A DNA stretch of 64,000 nucleotides, taken from Erodium maritimum (lineage: Eukaryota; Streptophyta; Magnoliopsida; Geraniales; Geraniaceae). The stretch lies in contig OY997593.1 of assembly GCA_963921825.1 (NCBI GenBank), positions 73,836,513-73,900,512 on the forward strand. The letters run 5' to 3'. Made by a program: the position numbers and the translations under genes. A model generated the notes under the pieces. It had not been told where the DNA came from. It saw only the letters and a list, made by a program, of their open reading frames with translations, and did not search any database. Shown piece after piece: positions 12,501-23,900 of this stretch (position 1 is the stretch's first letter; each line of letters begins with the position of its first letter).

Positions 12501-13993
12501 TTTAACTCATCATTACTTTACAGGCTTTCATGTTTAGAGGAAAGTCCAGGACCACTTACTGAGGGGCTTTGGAGAAGGGCAAGAGCTGCTGGAGCCTTCA
12601 ATCCTATGGAGAAAAGAGCATTCGGAATAGCAGATGACATGTATAAATTGGAAGACCTTAAAGGGTTCATGCTCTGTACACAACTGTTGATTATTTTCTT
12701 TTGTGATTATTTGCAGCTACGAAGCAGGCCTTCTTTTTGCGTATTTAGCTTTTGTCCCGTTTTGTGAAGCAGGCGCCATGGATAGCCTATCTCTGATAGT
12801 AAGCTAACTACATGATCATACCTCATAACTTATATTTTATTTTTATTTCTTCCCGAGAAAATTTTAAGCAGATTTTTTCCTCTTCTAATAATGCCATAAG
12901 TAGTCTTTGATGTTTGAACAACTTACATTGTTATGCCTTGAACTTTCAGAGGCTTTTGGAAAGTACTTTCAAACTTGATCTGGAAGCTGCAAGAGAGTAA
13001 GAACCCTTGCATATGCTATGATTCAAGTTTTAGTTAGCATGAATGGTTAAGTCAACTTAGAGGTAGTGACAATGATAGTATGACTGGAAACGGACTCAAC
13101 ATTATCTGACTGAAAAATCACTAATAGACACAGCAAATTACTTGTCTCTTGACGTCTTTTTGATTAAAAAAAGAAGGGAAAATTGCAAAAAACGACCCTC
13201 ACGTATGTGTTTTTGGCAACCTGTGACCATGAAGAAAAAACTTTTGCAACTTGTACCTCTGAATTTTGCACCGTTTATCAAGTTAAAAGCCGACGAAAAG
13301 ACTTATTAACCCCTCATTCCTTTGATTAGTTCAGGGGTCACAAATTGTCATTGGAATTCACGATGCGTACTTGTACCTCTGAACTTGAGGGGCATGTTTT
13401 TTTGTTGTAAACATTCCTTTTTAATATAAGGGTATATGAGTGGTGTTTTTGATAACTTTGGAGGTCACATGCATGACCCATTCTGGATGAAATCCGGTAC
13501 TTTTCATTAATGTTTCAAAAAAATGAAACTTGGGGGCTACAAGTTGCTAAAATCTCAAACATGAGGGTCATTTTCTGCAATTTTCCCAAAAATTAACTCC
13601 GTGATTGTTTTCGAAATATTTTTGCTCCACCTACTTATTTGGATTCTGTTACTATGCTTTGGCAGGTATTGCTTGGCAGATGATCGCTTGCTAGAGGCTG
13701 TCAAGTTCTTGGATCTTGGTGCTGGTGCTGGTTGGGAGTTGCTCCAGGTTAAATCTTAATTTCAGTATTTAACGGCTATGATCGTCAGTGTTGGTTTTCT
13801 CCGTAATGTAACTGATATCGAGATTTTTTATAATCAGCAATCCCGATCTACCTTTATCCCCACTCGAAACTGATATCTAGTCTTGTGTCCTTTTTGTCTC
13901 TGGATGCAGTCAATGCTAAATCCTGACTTTAGGAAACGACCAACTGCAGAAGCTGTACTTGGCCATCGATTCATGACTGGTGCTGTTCTTTGA
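9565..13993 (+). CDS. Predicted plastid protein-kinase-fold protein (likely pseudokinase)
   Basis: Twelve GT-AG exons keep one frame and give 425 residues: 9565-9779, 10316-10414, 10531-10588, 11053-11133, 11226-11297, 11399-11643, 11727-11798, 12524-12664, 12717-12798, 12950-12996, 13666-13747, 13910-13993. The first 50 or so residues are rich in Ser, Ala and Arg with few acidic residues, like a chloroplast transit peptide. A kinase fold is suggested by a VVLKVYP (VAIK-like) strand, LLRGAMSGLAYMHENDRLHQSLGP in the position of the catalytic loop, and a C-terminal NPDFRKRPTAEAVLGHRFM typical of subdomain XI. The HRD motif is replaced by HQS, and the DFG position reads DLA. No clear glycine-rich loop is seen. 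Catalysis is therefore doubtful. By recalled gene order it matches Arabidopsis At5g16810. Its function is unknown to me. Confidence 0.85.
11951..12286. mobile_element. MITE family A, copy 2 (intron of the kinase-like gene)
   Basis: It begins GGGTTAATTGTCAAAAAG and ends with the inverse. The TIRs carry the 'TTTTGTCCAC' and 'GTGGACAAAA' phrases. It sits in the 725-bp intron 11799-12523. Confidence 0.75.
13176..13587. mobile_element. MITE family E (intron of the kinase-like gene)
   Basis: Terminal inverted repeats of 26 bp differ at two positions: GGGAAAATTGCAAAAAACGA... at the left and the inverse ...CTGCAATTTTCCC at the right. It sits in the intron 12997-13665. Confidence 0.75.
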
Positions 13994-16594
13994 GTCCGAG
14001 ATTAAGATCTGCACGTTGAATGTTTAAACAACTACATAGTTCATTGACATCTCCGAACAATTTGAGATTGAATTCTTTAATGTTAGGATTGAAATTCATA
14101 CGACATGAGTGAAAACATTAATATAAAGACATTATTCGGTTTTGTTTTGACTCATATGATTATGATCTGTAATGGTTTGAAATTATCTACACGTTTGGAT
14201 GTTTAAGAGACTAGAGACTGTGTAAAAGACTAATTGGTCCTAACTTTTTTCTTTCAGTTGTGATTTTTCAACTTCTGGCATCATCAAGATCGGCTTCTTT
14301 ATGATGAGAGTCAAGGACATTTATCTAGGGTTAGAAAAAGTCATAGTCATAAGTATCCGTCGAGTTAGGCACCGCCTCTTCGATGAGAGTCAGGTACGAG
14401 CCTCGTCTCTTTGTCGTCGTCTTTCACTTGACATGGACCAGATGGCAGCAACTGCAGAAGACATAAGGGTAGCCAGACGACGTGGACAAAACATTGTGCA
14501 CTATTTCGTCTGTGGACGAAACATTAGTGCATGTTTTGACAACTATCCCGTATTGTTTATGTGGTTTCATATTTTCTGTTTCAGTTCTTCGTTGGTATTA
14601 CTCTATATTGTCTAAGGTGTAAATTAGATGTTTTTTATGAGTCCATGAACGCCAAAAAACCTACTGGTTCTCAACCATATTGTGGAACCCAATGTTATTA
14701 TAATCGTTTAGCATTATTAATTAAATACTTATGTCTTCACGTTTCTTCTCAAAAAAAAACTTATAAGTTCGTAAATTGAATATGAATAGAAGTTTAAATT
14801 TGGATATGTTTGTTTAAGTTCGATTTTATAGAAAATGCTACCGACGACGTTTTAAACGAATTTTGGGTCGGGGATTTCACAAAGTAAAATCATTCCATGA
14901 TCTTTGTTTGGGGGGCGTTAATCATTATGCCGATAATAAACTACGACGATAAAAAAAAACATTGAAAATTAGCATACAATTGCCGAATGAAATCATAGTT
15001 GGATTGCCCGACATTTTAATCTGCGTTTTGGCCTTTAACGCCTCATATCGGTGTTCTGCCTGGACTGCACTTGTTCTTATATGCCTTATTGATCGAATAA
15101 TATTTTTCAATCTGAACATATTATTGAAGAAAAAATTACCAAGACATGTGGGATCACCTTATCAGGGGCATTATCGTCTCAACACTAATCAACCCAGAAG
15201 GATTGCGGATTGCATAGTCATCCCCTGAAAATATACATAGGAGGACGATGAACTCGTTCCCATGAACGCATCGAAATCCAAAATCCCAACCCGTCAAACC
15301 CAAAATTCCCTCCTCCAAGTACCAACCTCGATTTCTAATTCAAACAAGCAAATCAACCACAGCAGCAGCACGAAGAGCACGCATATTCAATTCCTAGTAC
15401 TTGTTTTTGTCCCTACTTCGCATACTCTTTGATCTATTGTTCCCCAAGCTTCCTCTTGACCTGGTGAGTCTTTCTCTATCTTCCCATCAGAGATCTCTTC
15501 TGGGTCTTCCTCATCATAACCCGAATGTTCGAATTTTATAGATTTGGTTTCTGGGTTTCGGTGCAATTAAATGATTTTCTCCTTTTTTGTTTGTCTAGAT
15601 TGATTATGAGCTAGAACCCATATGAATTTTCTGTGTTTTTGTTTGTGTTGATGTTGTTTTAGCGAGCAATGAATCATACAGTTGGAATTTTTTGAAGGGT
15701 AGTTAATTGAGGATGATACAGAGCTGAAATTATATGGAAGTTGTGAAATTTCATTTTCATTTTGGTAATTTGGTGGTGCAATAATTCGATGTGGCTTTTC
15801 TTGGTCATTTTAATGATAATTGAAACGTTTTTTTTGGTTATTTGATGGTGCAATAATTAAATGTAGTTTTTCTTGTCATTTTAGTGCTAATTGAAGCACT
15901 TGATGATGGCTTGAACTCTTGGGATTCATAAATCCGTGATTTAGCCTTTATGTAGAGATTGACGGCTTGCTGGGTAATCCAATTTGGTGAATTTTGAGTC
16001 ATTGTTCACTGGCCCGTTGCCAAAAATATTGAAACCTTACTAGTTGAATGGATTGTAGCTATATTTGTCCTTCTGTTTCGGGATTAGCATCCCCTTCTGA
16101 CATTTATTGTCTACAAAAGTAGTGAAGGGTGGCTCAAGCTAAACCCTTTTCGGAAAATGATTTTAGACTTGCATTGCCTTCTATATGTTAGTTTGCATCT
16201 GCATCACATGTAAGAACGTTTGTAGTAATTTATACATTTTGAGCATAATATATGAACTGACTCGTGATATAGCGTGATGCTGTATGGAGAGGGTTCAAAA
16301 TTTTGATCCTAAACCATTACAATTAAGGTAGGGTATTGTAGTCTGTTGAGGTTAATGTATCAATACAAACTAGTCTACTTTGGATTCAGTCATCACAGAT
16401 TAGGTGGATTTTGCATTATTTGTTGGCTGTATAATAAGGATCTCAACATGAACACCTTTTTTCTTTTTTCTTTCTACAGTGTCCGTTGTCAACCTCATGG
16501 CTATTTTGGTTGATGTGGTATAAATGGAAGAAGTTCTTGTGCAGACTCTCCATATATATCATATCTTTCCCGGAGACTAAGAGCAATATCTTCA
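13994..16594. other. Intergenic and NAA60 leader with a 5' UTR intron
   Basis: After the kinase-like stop codon comes 3' UTR, then AT-rich sequence with a decayed family A fragment (about 14486-14552, GTGGACAAAACATT...GTGGACGAAACATT). From about 15290 the sequence is C/T-rich and looks like the NAA60 leader. A donor at about 15463 (CCTG|GTGAGT) and an acceptor at about 16479 (TTTCTACAG) suggest a 1-kb 5' UTR intron. No other gene is seen. Confidence 0.5.
16497..16580 (+). other. Two abutting upstream ORFs before NAA60
   Basis: uORF1 (16497-16523, 8 codons plus TAA) is followed directly by uORF2 (16524-16580, ATG with 18 codons plus TAA), so the stop TAA touches the next ATG. The main start at 16595 is 14 nt further on. 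All lie in the second leader exon predicted from the acceptor at 16479. Confidence 0.5.
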
Positions 16595-18628
16595 ATGAAG
16601 ATAAAAGTCTCTCACCGTCCTACTATATGTTATAGGTCTGTACAACCCTCGGATATAGAGGTTTTAGAGCAAATCCACGGCAATGTATTTCCTATCAGGT
16701 AAGCGATTTCATCACGGACTATGATTCTCAAAATGTGTTTGTTGTTGCTTCACAGTTGGGTATTGATTTTTCCAGGTATGAGGCTGAGTTTTTCCAGAGC
16801 GTTGTAAGTGGCCGTGATATTGTGTCATGGGTAGCTGTTGACCGCAGTCGACCTAATGGAAAAAATGACGAACCTGTCGGATTTGTTACTGCAAGGATAA
16901 TTCTGGCTAGAGAAAGTGAGGTACGAGTACACTCGGTTTTTTGTTTATTTTAGGGATAGTCTCGCAAAGGTACAGTAATGTCTTCACATTTCTCACTTAA
17001 TTACACTGACTTTTGAATTTTCTCACCCAACTACCCTAAACTTCCACAAAAATCACTTTACTCTATTTTGGTAATAAATGACAAATGTACCCTTCATTAG
17101 TTTACGAGTTTTCAAATAAATAAGCCACTGCCATAGTAAATTTTGCCTCAGTTACCTGAATTGTTGTAGTTTTTTTTTTTTGTCATTCATAATCAAAATA
17201 GAGTGAAGTGAGAAAATTTGGAAGTTTAGTGTATTTTGGTGACAAGTTTACTATACTTTTGTGGGTTTATCTCTTTCTTTATCAGACTAAAATCCCAATA
17301 TATGTAAATAAGATGTGAAGGGCATATTAAGTCAACTATAGATTATGTGCCTTGTAATTTTTTTTTACCAACTTTGCCCTTGCAGATAGGGGATTTGCTA
17401 AGGTATGACTCATCAAGGTCAGAACAAACATTAGTCTACATTCTCACACTTGGTGTAGTAGAAGGTTATAGAAAAGCCGGGATAGGTAAAAGATCTCTCT
17501 CTCTCTCCCTCTCTCTCACACAGACGCATGTATGCATACATCTAAGTTTAATTTGGTTGGTGTTTTGATTTGCAGCTAGTTCACTTATTCGTGAGGTCAT
17601 CAAATATGCATCAAGCATCCCAACTAGTAGAGCGGTTTACTTGCACGTCATTTCCTATAACAATCCTGCCATTCATTTGTACAAGAAAATGGCATTCAAG
17701 TGTGTGAGGAGGTTGCAGTGTTTTTACTTTATCAATGGCCAACATTACGATGCATACTTGTTCGTTTACTACGTAAATGGCGGTCGATCTCCCTGCTCAC
17801 CTTTGTAAGTACAACACATTGTTATCAATGGACTAGTAATAACGCCTAACAGAATCACATTCTTGCTCTATTCATTAATGTTCGAGTTAATTGCACATAA
17901 CTACCTTTATGAATTTCCCAGAAACAAGATCCCCTATTAGATTTCCACAAACACATGACCCCATTGTAAAGTTTCCACATTAAAAAAATGATTTTGTCGT
18001 TATGTGACTTGCACAGTTGCACGTGAGTTAACAATTTTATAATATCTCAAAACTGCTCATTCCATCCTTTAATCTTCCGATTTCAATATGATTTCCCGGA
18101 GGATTTCGAGAACGGGATCAAATTGAAAACGGAAGAGTAAAGCATGAGTGTGAGTAGTTTTAAGATATTTTAGAATTTGCACTTAAGTGTAAGTCATGTG
18201 ACAAAAAGAAACAAAAAAAATTATGGTTTCCGTATTTTGTAGGATGGTGAAACGTAAAAATTGATAAGGATGGTCATCTGTATGTGGAAACTTTACTGAG
18301 GGTTCATGTGTTTGTGGACAATTCATAAAGATAGTTATATGTGCAATCTACCCTTAATTTTTCCCGTCCTATGAGTTTTGTATTAAAAGCGTTTGTTGAG
18401 CATGTAAGTGGCTGTAGTTGTTGATTGATGCTCTGGTTCTGCAGAGAGATTTTGATGGCTGTGATGAGTTTCGTGAGTAGTGGTTTTAAGAGAGTGGTGG
18501 CGAGACTAAGGAAGAACGACGAGAAGCCCCCGAGATGGCCTAGAAGTAGAGAGACCCGTTGCCTAGTGTCCATGAGCCAGAGCAAGAAAAATCTCAGGAT
18601 TGAGGATGCTGGATGCGAGTGTGTTTGA
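16595..18628 (+). CDS. NAA60: GNAT N-terminal acetyltransferase, NAA60/MCC1 type
   Basis: Five exons (16595-16698, 16776-16920, 17386-17485, 17576-17804, 18445-18628) give 253 residues in one frame. The protein begins MKIKVSHRPTICYRSVQPSD and continues with a complete GNAT fold. The acetyl-CoA-binding R-x-x-G-x-A motif is in GYRKAGIASSL, followed by YLHVISYNNPAIHLYKKMAF, the conserved beta5/alpha4 region. Plant homologues include Arabidopsis MCC1 (reported effects on meiotic crossover and histone acetylation) and NAA60-type enzymes that acetylate protein N-termini at membranes. The C-terminal exon encodes a short hydrophobic/amphipathic stretch (EILMAVMSFVSSGF) and a basic tail, compatible with membrane association. 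Two uORFs precede the start. Introns 2 and 4 hold MITEs. Confidence 0.92.
16952..17278. mobile_element. MITE family F (NAA60 intron 2)
   Basis: The left end GGGATAGTCTCGCAAAGG pairs, imperfectly inverted, with the right end ...TTTTGTGGGTTTATCTC. Inner inverted copies of 'TTTTCTCACCCAACTAC' and 'GTGAGAAAATTTGGAAG' are also visible. Confidence 0.55.
17493..17521. repeat. (TC)n microsatellite
   Basis: A run of TCTCTC with a few interruptions, eight bases inside the donor of NAA60 intron 3. Confidence 0.8.
17884..18357. mobile_element. MITE family G (NAA60 intron 4)
   Basis: The left end GAGTTAATTGCACATAAC pairs with an inverted right end ...TTATATGTGCAATCTAC. Subterminal 'TTTCCACAAACACATGA' is inverted as 'TCATGTGTTTGTGGACAA'. 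Confidence 0.65.
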
Positions 18629-18794
18629 TTATGTGGAATCAGCATGTTCCTTGTAGGAAATTCACATTTGTAATCAAATTTACAGATTAATATTTGATCT
18701 ACTTGTTTATGTTTGAATGTAACCTTGATTGATTAATGAATAATAATTAATCAGCAAATGTGCTGTTGTGTACACCTTTATAGTTCAGAGTATT

Positions 18795-18993
18795 CATTTT
18801 GTTCTTGTTTATTTTGAGTTTTGTAAATTCAAATTGTTTTGATTTAACATGTTACTTGTTATCTTTGGGTCATTTTTGATCTTTAGTTAATTAATTTTGT
18901 TCTTGTTTATTTTGAGTTTTGTAAATTCAAATTGTTTTGATTTAACATCTTACTTGTTATCTTTGGGTCATTTTTGATCTTTAGTTAATTAAT
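18795..18993. repeat. 98-bp tandem duplication downstream of NAA60
   Basis: The segment beginning GTTCTTGTTTATTTTGAG at 18801 recurs at 18899 with essentially one difference (GTTACTTG versus CTTACTTG). The near identity means the duplication is recent. Confidence 0.85.
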
Positions 18994-19015
18994 TGGATGC
19001 CATATCATTAAAATC

Positions 19016-19302
19016 AGGGATAATTACAAAAATTTGTGATGAACTATGAACATTTCGTAAATCATGTTGATGAACTCTTTTGTATTTTTGCAAATGTGAG
19101 CCCCCTACTAGTTTCCATATACAAATCCACAAACGTTTTTTTTTACAAAAAGTCAAAAACACCCCTGCCAAAGTTCGTGCGTAGGAGTTCTAAATTGCAA
19201 AAGATGTATAGTATACATGAGGGTTGTAGTATATTTGCAAACGGAAACCTATAGTTTTTTACGAAACGCGCTTAATTCACCACAAGTTCTTGCAAGTATC
19301 CC
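19016..19302. mobile_element. MITE family B, copy 2
   Basis: It begins AGGGATAATTACAAAAATTTG and ends ...TTGCAAGTATCCCTT. It shares the GCAAATG, 'AACGCGC' and 'CACCACAAG' phrases with the copies at 4068 and 40459. It lies between NAA60 and the PR10-like gene. Confidence 0.6.
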
Positions 19303-19437
19303 TTAAAATCATCATACATTTTGTTCGCCTTCATCTGATAATTATTATTTGATCCCATCATCACATTTTAAATAATATATCATTCATCACTCAATTTCTA
19401 ATGAACTTATTCCCAAAACTACAAGTGTGTGTGTGCA

Positions 19438-20018
19438 CTACTGAGCAATTCTGGCCCTGTTCTTCTGGAGGTAGTTCTTGACCATTTCTGCAGAAGTGAC
19501 CAAAGGATCAACAGAAACAAAAGAAGCATTGCTAGCAGACTCTTCCTTGACATCAAACTCGACAGTGGATCTGATGATGCAACAGTCATGGCCTTTCTCT
19601 ATGACCTCGAATCGATACCTGAACAAGGTGAATCCTATATCCAAGAACCCTCCTTCTATCACCTCCGCTTCCTTTACTCTCTTCTCGTGGTCCATTCTCA
19701 CAAACCTCTCTGTGTAGCTGCTCATTCCTGTGCCTATGAAGCTCACAACACACATCAATGTCACGAGACAACCATGTACAAGATTCACGAAAATTAAGGT
19801 ATAATGTATGCGTGTGTATATATACCTGGTGGCATGGTGAGTTTGAAGACAGTTCCAACTCCTCCGTCGCCTTCTAGAAGCTCGATCTTGTCATAGAGAC
19901 CGGGAAGCTCCTCTTGCACGAGCTTTGCAAACCTAAGGGTGCTGTAAAGTCCCCAGGCTTCACTTGCTGGCACGCTGACCTCTATCTCGTGCAAGTATTG
20001 CCCAAACATGTCTTTCAA
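19438..20018 (-). CDS. Bet v 1/PR10 family, norcoclaurine-synthase-like protein
   Basis: Two exons, 20018-19826 and 19733-19438, joined in phase 1, give 162 residues. This is the usual length for the PR10/NCS-like group, and no signal peptide is seen. The protein opens YLHEIEVSVPASEAW, has the glycine-rich loop EGDGGVGT, and continues RVKEAEVIEGGFLDIGFTL and YRFEVIEKG to the C-terminal helix (TSAEMVKNYLQKN). The fold is a hydrophobic-ligand-binding cavity. True norcoclaurine synthases make the first benzylisoquinoline intermediate, but most members with this sequence style are uncharacterised. I assign the family only. It would act in the cytosol. The gene is compact, with a TATA-like site just upstream. 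Confidence 0.88.
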
Positions 20019-20062
20019 TCTTTTTTCTTGATTCTTAGTTCTCAGTGTATGATTTACAGGAG

Positions 20063-20072
20063 GTATATAAAA
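20063..20072 (-). promoter_or_regulatory. TATA box, PR10-like gene
   Basis: The minus strand reads TTTTATATAC about 45 bp before the start codon. This implies a very short leader. The motif is also TATA-like on the plus strand, so the direction rests on the neighbouring gene. Confidence 0.4.
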
Positions 20073-20253
20073 GGGGCACAGTCGTTAATTCATATGTGAA
20101 GACAATGTTGTACATAGAGAAGAGACAAAATCTTAGGCCAAAGAGGATCTCCGGGCAGCTGAAACTTATCACATTCTAAGCTTAAGAAATGTCTACATAA
20201 CCGGCTGGTTCGGAGTTTTCTGACTTGTTGTGCATTTGCATTGGACAGCATAA

Positions 20254-20629
20254 GGGTTAATTTTCAAAAACTACCCTAAAGTATTGTCCACAAACAAAAA
20301 ACTACCTAAAGTTGTTCACCGACTTCCGTTAGAAAAATGTAACAGGTTAATTGTCAAAAACTACCCTAAAGTATTGCCCACACAACTATAGAATGCATTA
20401 TGAATTGCCCACACAACTTTAGAATGCATTATGTATTGCTCACAAATCTATTGAACCCGCGAAGAATTGCCCAGGCCATTCATTATGAACATTCATCACA
20501 GTTTCTCTTTGTTACGTTTTTCTAACAGAAGTCGGTGGACAACACTTTAGTGTAGCCTAAAAGCGTGGACAAAACTGTAGATATTTTTTCGTTTGTGGAC
20601 AATACTTTAGGGTAGTTTTTGACCATTAG
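20254..20629. mobile_element. MITE family A, copy 3
   Basis: It begins GGGTTAATTTTCAAAAAC and ends ...TAGTTTTTGACCATTA. Inverted arms of about 90 bp include 'CTACCCTAAAGTATTGTCC', and the core includes 'GAATTGCCC' and 'TGCATTATG'. It lies between the PR10-like and WEB genes. Confidence 0.8.
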
Positions 20630-20950
20630 TCTTCAGATAATTACCAAAAAGCAAAATCAATCAATTTCTGAAGCTCGGTACAGGTCCTAAGAATATTTTA
20701 TCCATAACAACGGAGAGATAGAACAAGTGAGAAGGAAAAGAAAAGAAAGGATCTCCATCACATACAAGATATAGTCCCCGAACTTGGGCAAACACATGAA
20801 AGACAACCAAAGAAATAAAGAATCTAGAGAACATACAGAGGCTATTCAACTTTTAAGCCTATTTTGAAAATCAAAGAAGCAAACACATTAAGGTGCAAGA
20901 TTATATCCGATATACCTGCCCACATTAAGCCATGACACATATCTCATTGT

Positions 20951-23900
20951 CTATTTTGGGTTGGTGACGCTCTTCTTCTTGAGTAGGCTCCCGAACTTGC
21001 GAAGCAAAGGCTTCTTCTTTTTCTGCTGCTGCAGCTTTGTTGGCGAGGTTTTGCCATCATCATTGTTTTCAGCTGAAGAGAGGCCGTTTATCTGATCAAA
21101 ACTGTCGCTAACCTCCACTTTCGTGTCCACTTCATCGGTTTCAAAGGACTCCTGCTCTGGTTCCCTATCTGGAGACAACTCTTTTTCAATCTTGCAGCTC
21201 TCCCACATCTTAAATTCAACTTCTTCTACTGAATCATCTTCCTTTGGTCTTCCATTTGTATTCTCGAGCTGGGAAGCACTTGTTTGAATGGCCTCAACAA
21301 ATAAGGAATTGCTATCTTCCTCGAAATTCTCTTTCCTGGCTTCTTCAATTTTTTGTGGGAACTCCATTTTTGGCTTGTTTTCTCCTCCATGCCCGTTTTC
21401 CTCAGAGAACTCAACCACCTTTGGGAGCAAATCATAGTCCTTTTCGCTATCTGTAAGTTCACCATTTTCCTCAGTTTGCTTCTTGGCCACGGCTTCCTCA
21501 AGAAGCTTAGACAGTTCTTCAATCTTCTTAAGAGAAGCGGCATCCCTAATTCGAAGCTCCTCGTTTTCTTGAATTATACACTGCAACTCGTTTTCTTTGT
21601 CCAATAAACTCTCCTTCATTTTCATGCTTTCAGCCTTTGCTTCCCCAAGTGTTTCCTGTAAATAAACCACCTCAGCTTCAACTTCTTTCAAGCTATCCTT
21701 GAGCTCATCTCCTTCTTCCTTCGAGGCATGAGCTTCTTCCTCAGTCTGTTTGAGCAAGCTTACAAGCCTATTCACTTCTTCTTTTATAGAAGTATTTTCC
21801 TCTTGAGACCGGTTTATACAATTAACAAAATGAACCTCCTTCTGCTCCCACTCTTCCTTGGAGTTCTCGAATTCATGCTTTGATTGTTCTATGGTGTTTG
21901 CAAGAAAGTCGATCTCATGTTTTGCATCATCAAGCATGTTCTCGTATTTCTCGTTCGTTCCTTTCAAAACCAATCTTAGGTTTTCAATCTGGGCCTCATA
22001 ATTTTCATGCTCGTCTTGACTTGATAACAGCTTTTCTTTGGCTTCTCTTGCTTCTGCAGAGACCTCATGCAAAGCTGAAGCCAAGCTTTCCATTGCTTTC
22101 TTGCTCTTTTCTTCTTCCTCCTTTGAACTTTCCAATTCGTTTATGAGTTTGTTTTTCTCTTCTAATAGGCTTTGAACGCTGGAAGCTGCAAGCTTCTCAT
22201 TGTTTAAGGCTTGAGCTTTCTCTTCTTTCACACTTTCGAGCTCAGACTTCAAAGACTCGATAGTTGCTGCCATTTCTTTAGCTTCCTCATTGGCCTTATC
22301 AACATGCCTTTCTGCTTCCTCGAGCTCCCCTCTCTGTCTTCCAATAGTCATTTCCAGCAAGCCCACCCTCTCTTTAAGAGAAGCAATTTCAGATTCTGCA
22401 TCATGCAATAGATCGTGATTTCCTTCTAGTTGCTTCATGACCGATTCCAAAGATTCTGAAGCACATCTCTCCAATTTATTAGCTTCCTCCATTTGAATTT
22501 CTAACTCTTGGACCTTTGTTTTCCACTCTTCCATATAATTCCGGGCATAAGACTCGGCCATTTTAGCTGCTTCAAGTTCAACATTGAGCTGTTCAATGGC
22601 AGCCTCCTTCTCCTCAAGCTCCTCTTCAATACTTATTGATTTCTCGATTTCTTGTTTCAGAGAAGCCTCTTTTTCCATCAGCTTCTCCTCGAGAAGTTTT
22701 GATTTCTCGAGTTCTTGTTTCAGAGAAGCCTCCTTCTCCACCAGCTTGTCCTCGAGAATTTTTGCATTCTCAAGTTCTTGTTTCAAAGAAGACTCCTTCT
22801 CAACCAGCTTCTCCTCGAGCTCTGTTGCTTTCTCAAGTTCTTGTTGCAGAGAAATCTCCTTCTCCGCCAGCTTCTCTTTAAGACTTTTTGCTTTCTCAAG
22901 TTCTAGTTCCAGAGAAGCCTCCTTCTCCACCAACTTCTCCTCGAAACCTTTTGCTTTCTCAAGCTCTTGTTTTAAAGAATCTATCTCCGATTGAAGCTTC
23001 GATACCAACTTGCCATTCTCACTGGACTCCGTTTCAAGCTGTGAATCGAGAATCTCCTTCAGCCGAGTCAACTCAGCCGAAAGAACTTCTACCTTCTCAG
23101 CATGAATCTCAGCAATCTTTGTTGCATCATCAGCATGACTCAAAGCCTGGTGCTTTGCATCACTAGTCATAGCCAGTTCTTGCTTCACCCTCTGAAGCTC
23201 CTCAGTAGTCGAGAGAAGGGCAGAAACGTCCAATGCATGTTGGCTTCTCACTGCTTCAAGCTCTTTCAGCCTTCCTTCTTCCTTCTGAGCCACTTCAATC
23301 CCTGACTGTTCCAACTCCAAGGCCCTGAACTTCTCAATCTCAGTATCATCTTCAGCCCGCTTCTGAGCCGCCAAAGCCTCTCTCAGCTTCTCATTTGCCT
23401 CCTCAGAGGCCCTCTGTGCCACTTTCAACTCATCTATTGCTTTCTCTTTCTCTTTCTCGATCAACGCTATTTGCTCCTTCGCCTTCTTCAAATCTTCCTG
23501 AACCACGCTCAACCGACTCTGTATCTCCGATCCCTTCACAACCCGTGTTTGAGAATGTACTTCTGATCCCTTAACAAGCCTTGATGGTTTCTGAACATAG
23601 CATAAAAATAATCAATAGAACCAAATTCATAGTAGCTTCACAAGAAATACGAAAAAAATAGATTTGTGCTTAGAAAAACTATTTCACTGCAAACAATTAA
23701 CCAAACTGCATCCTTCTAATCAGAATTCTCTATAGTTTATCTTCTTCCATCCAAAAATTTACTAATTCCATTTCTAAATTCTTTGCTAAGATAGCTATGC
23801 AACATTATAATTCAAAATTGGGCAACAGATAAAACTTACATCAGGTGGAGTGGCCAGCTTAGGACTTCGGCGTTCAATGGTAGGCTTGGACGTAACAGAC

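Noticed and set aside
22584-22994. 136-codon Ser/Phe-rich plus-strand ORF
   Set aside because: It is antisense to the 63-bp coding repeats of the WEB gene and open only because the repeat length is a multiple of three.
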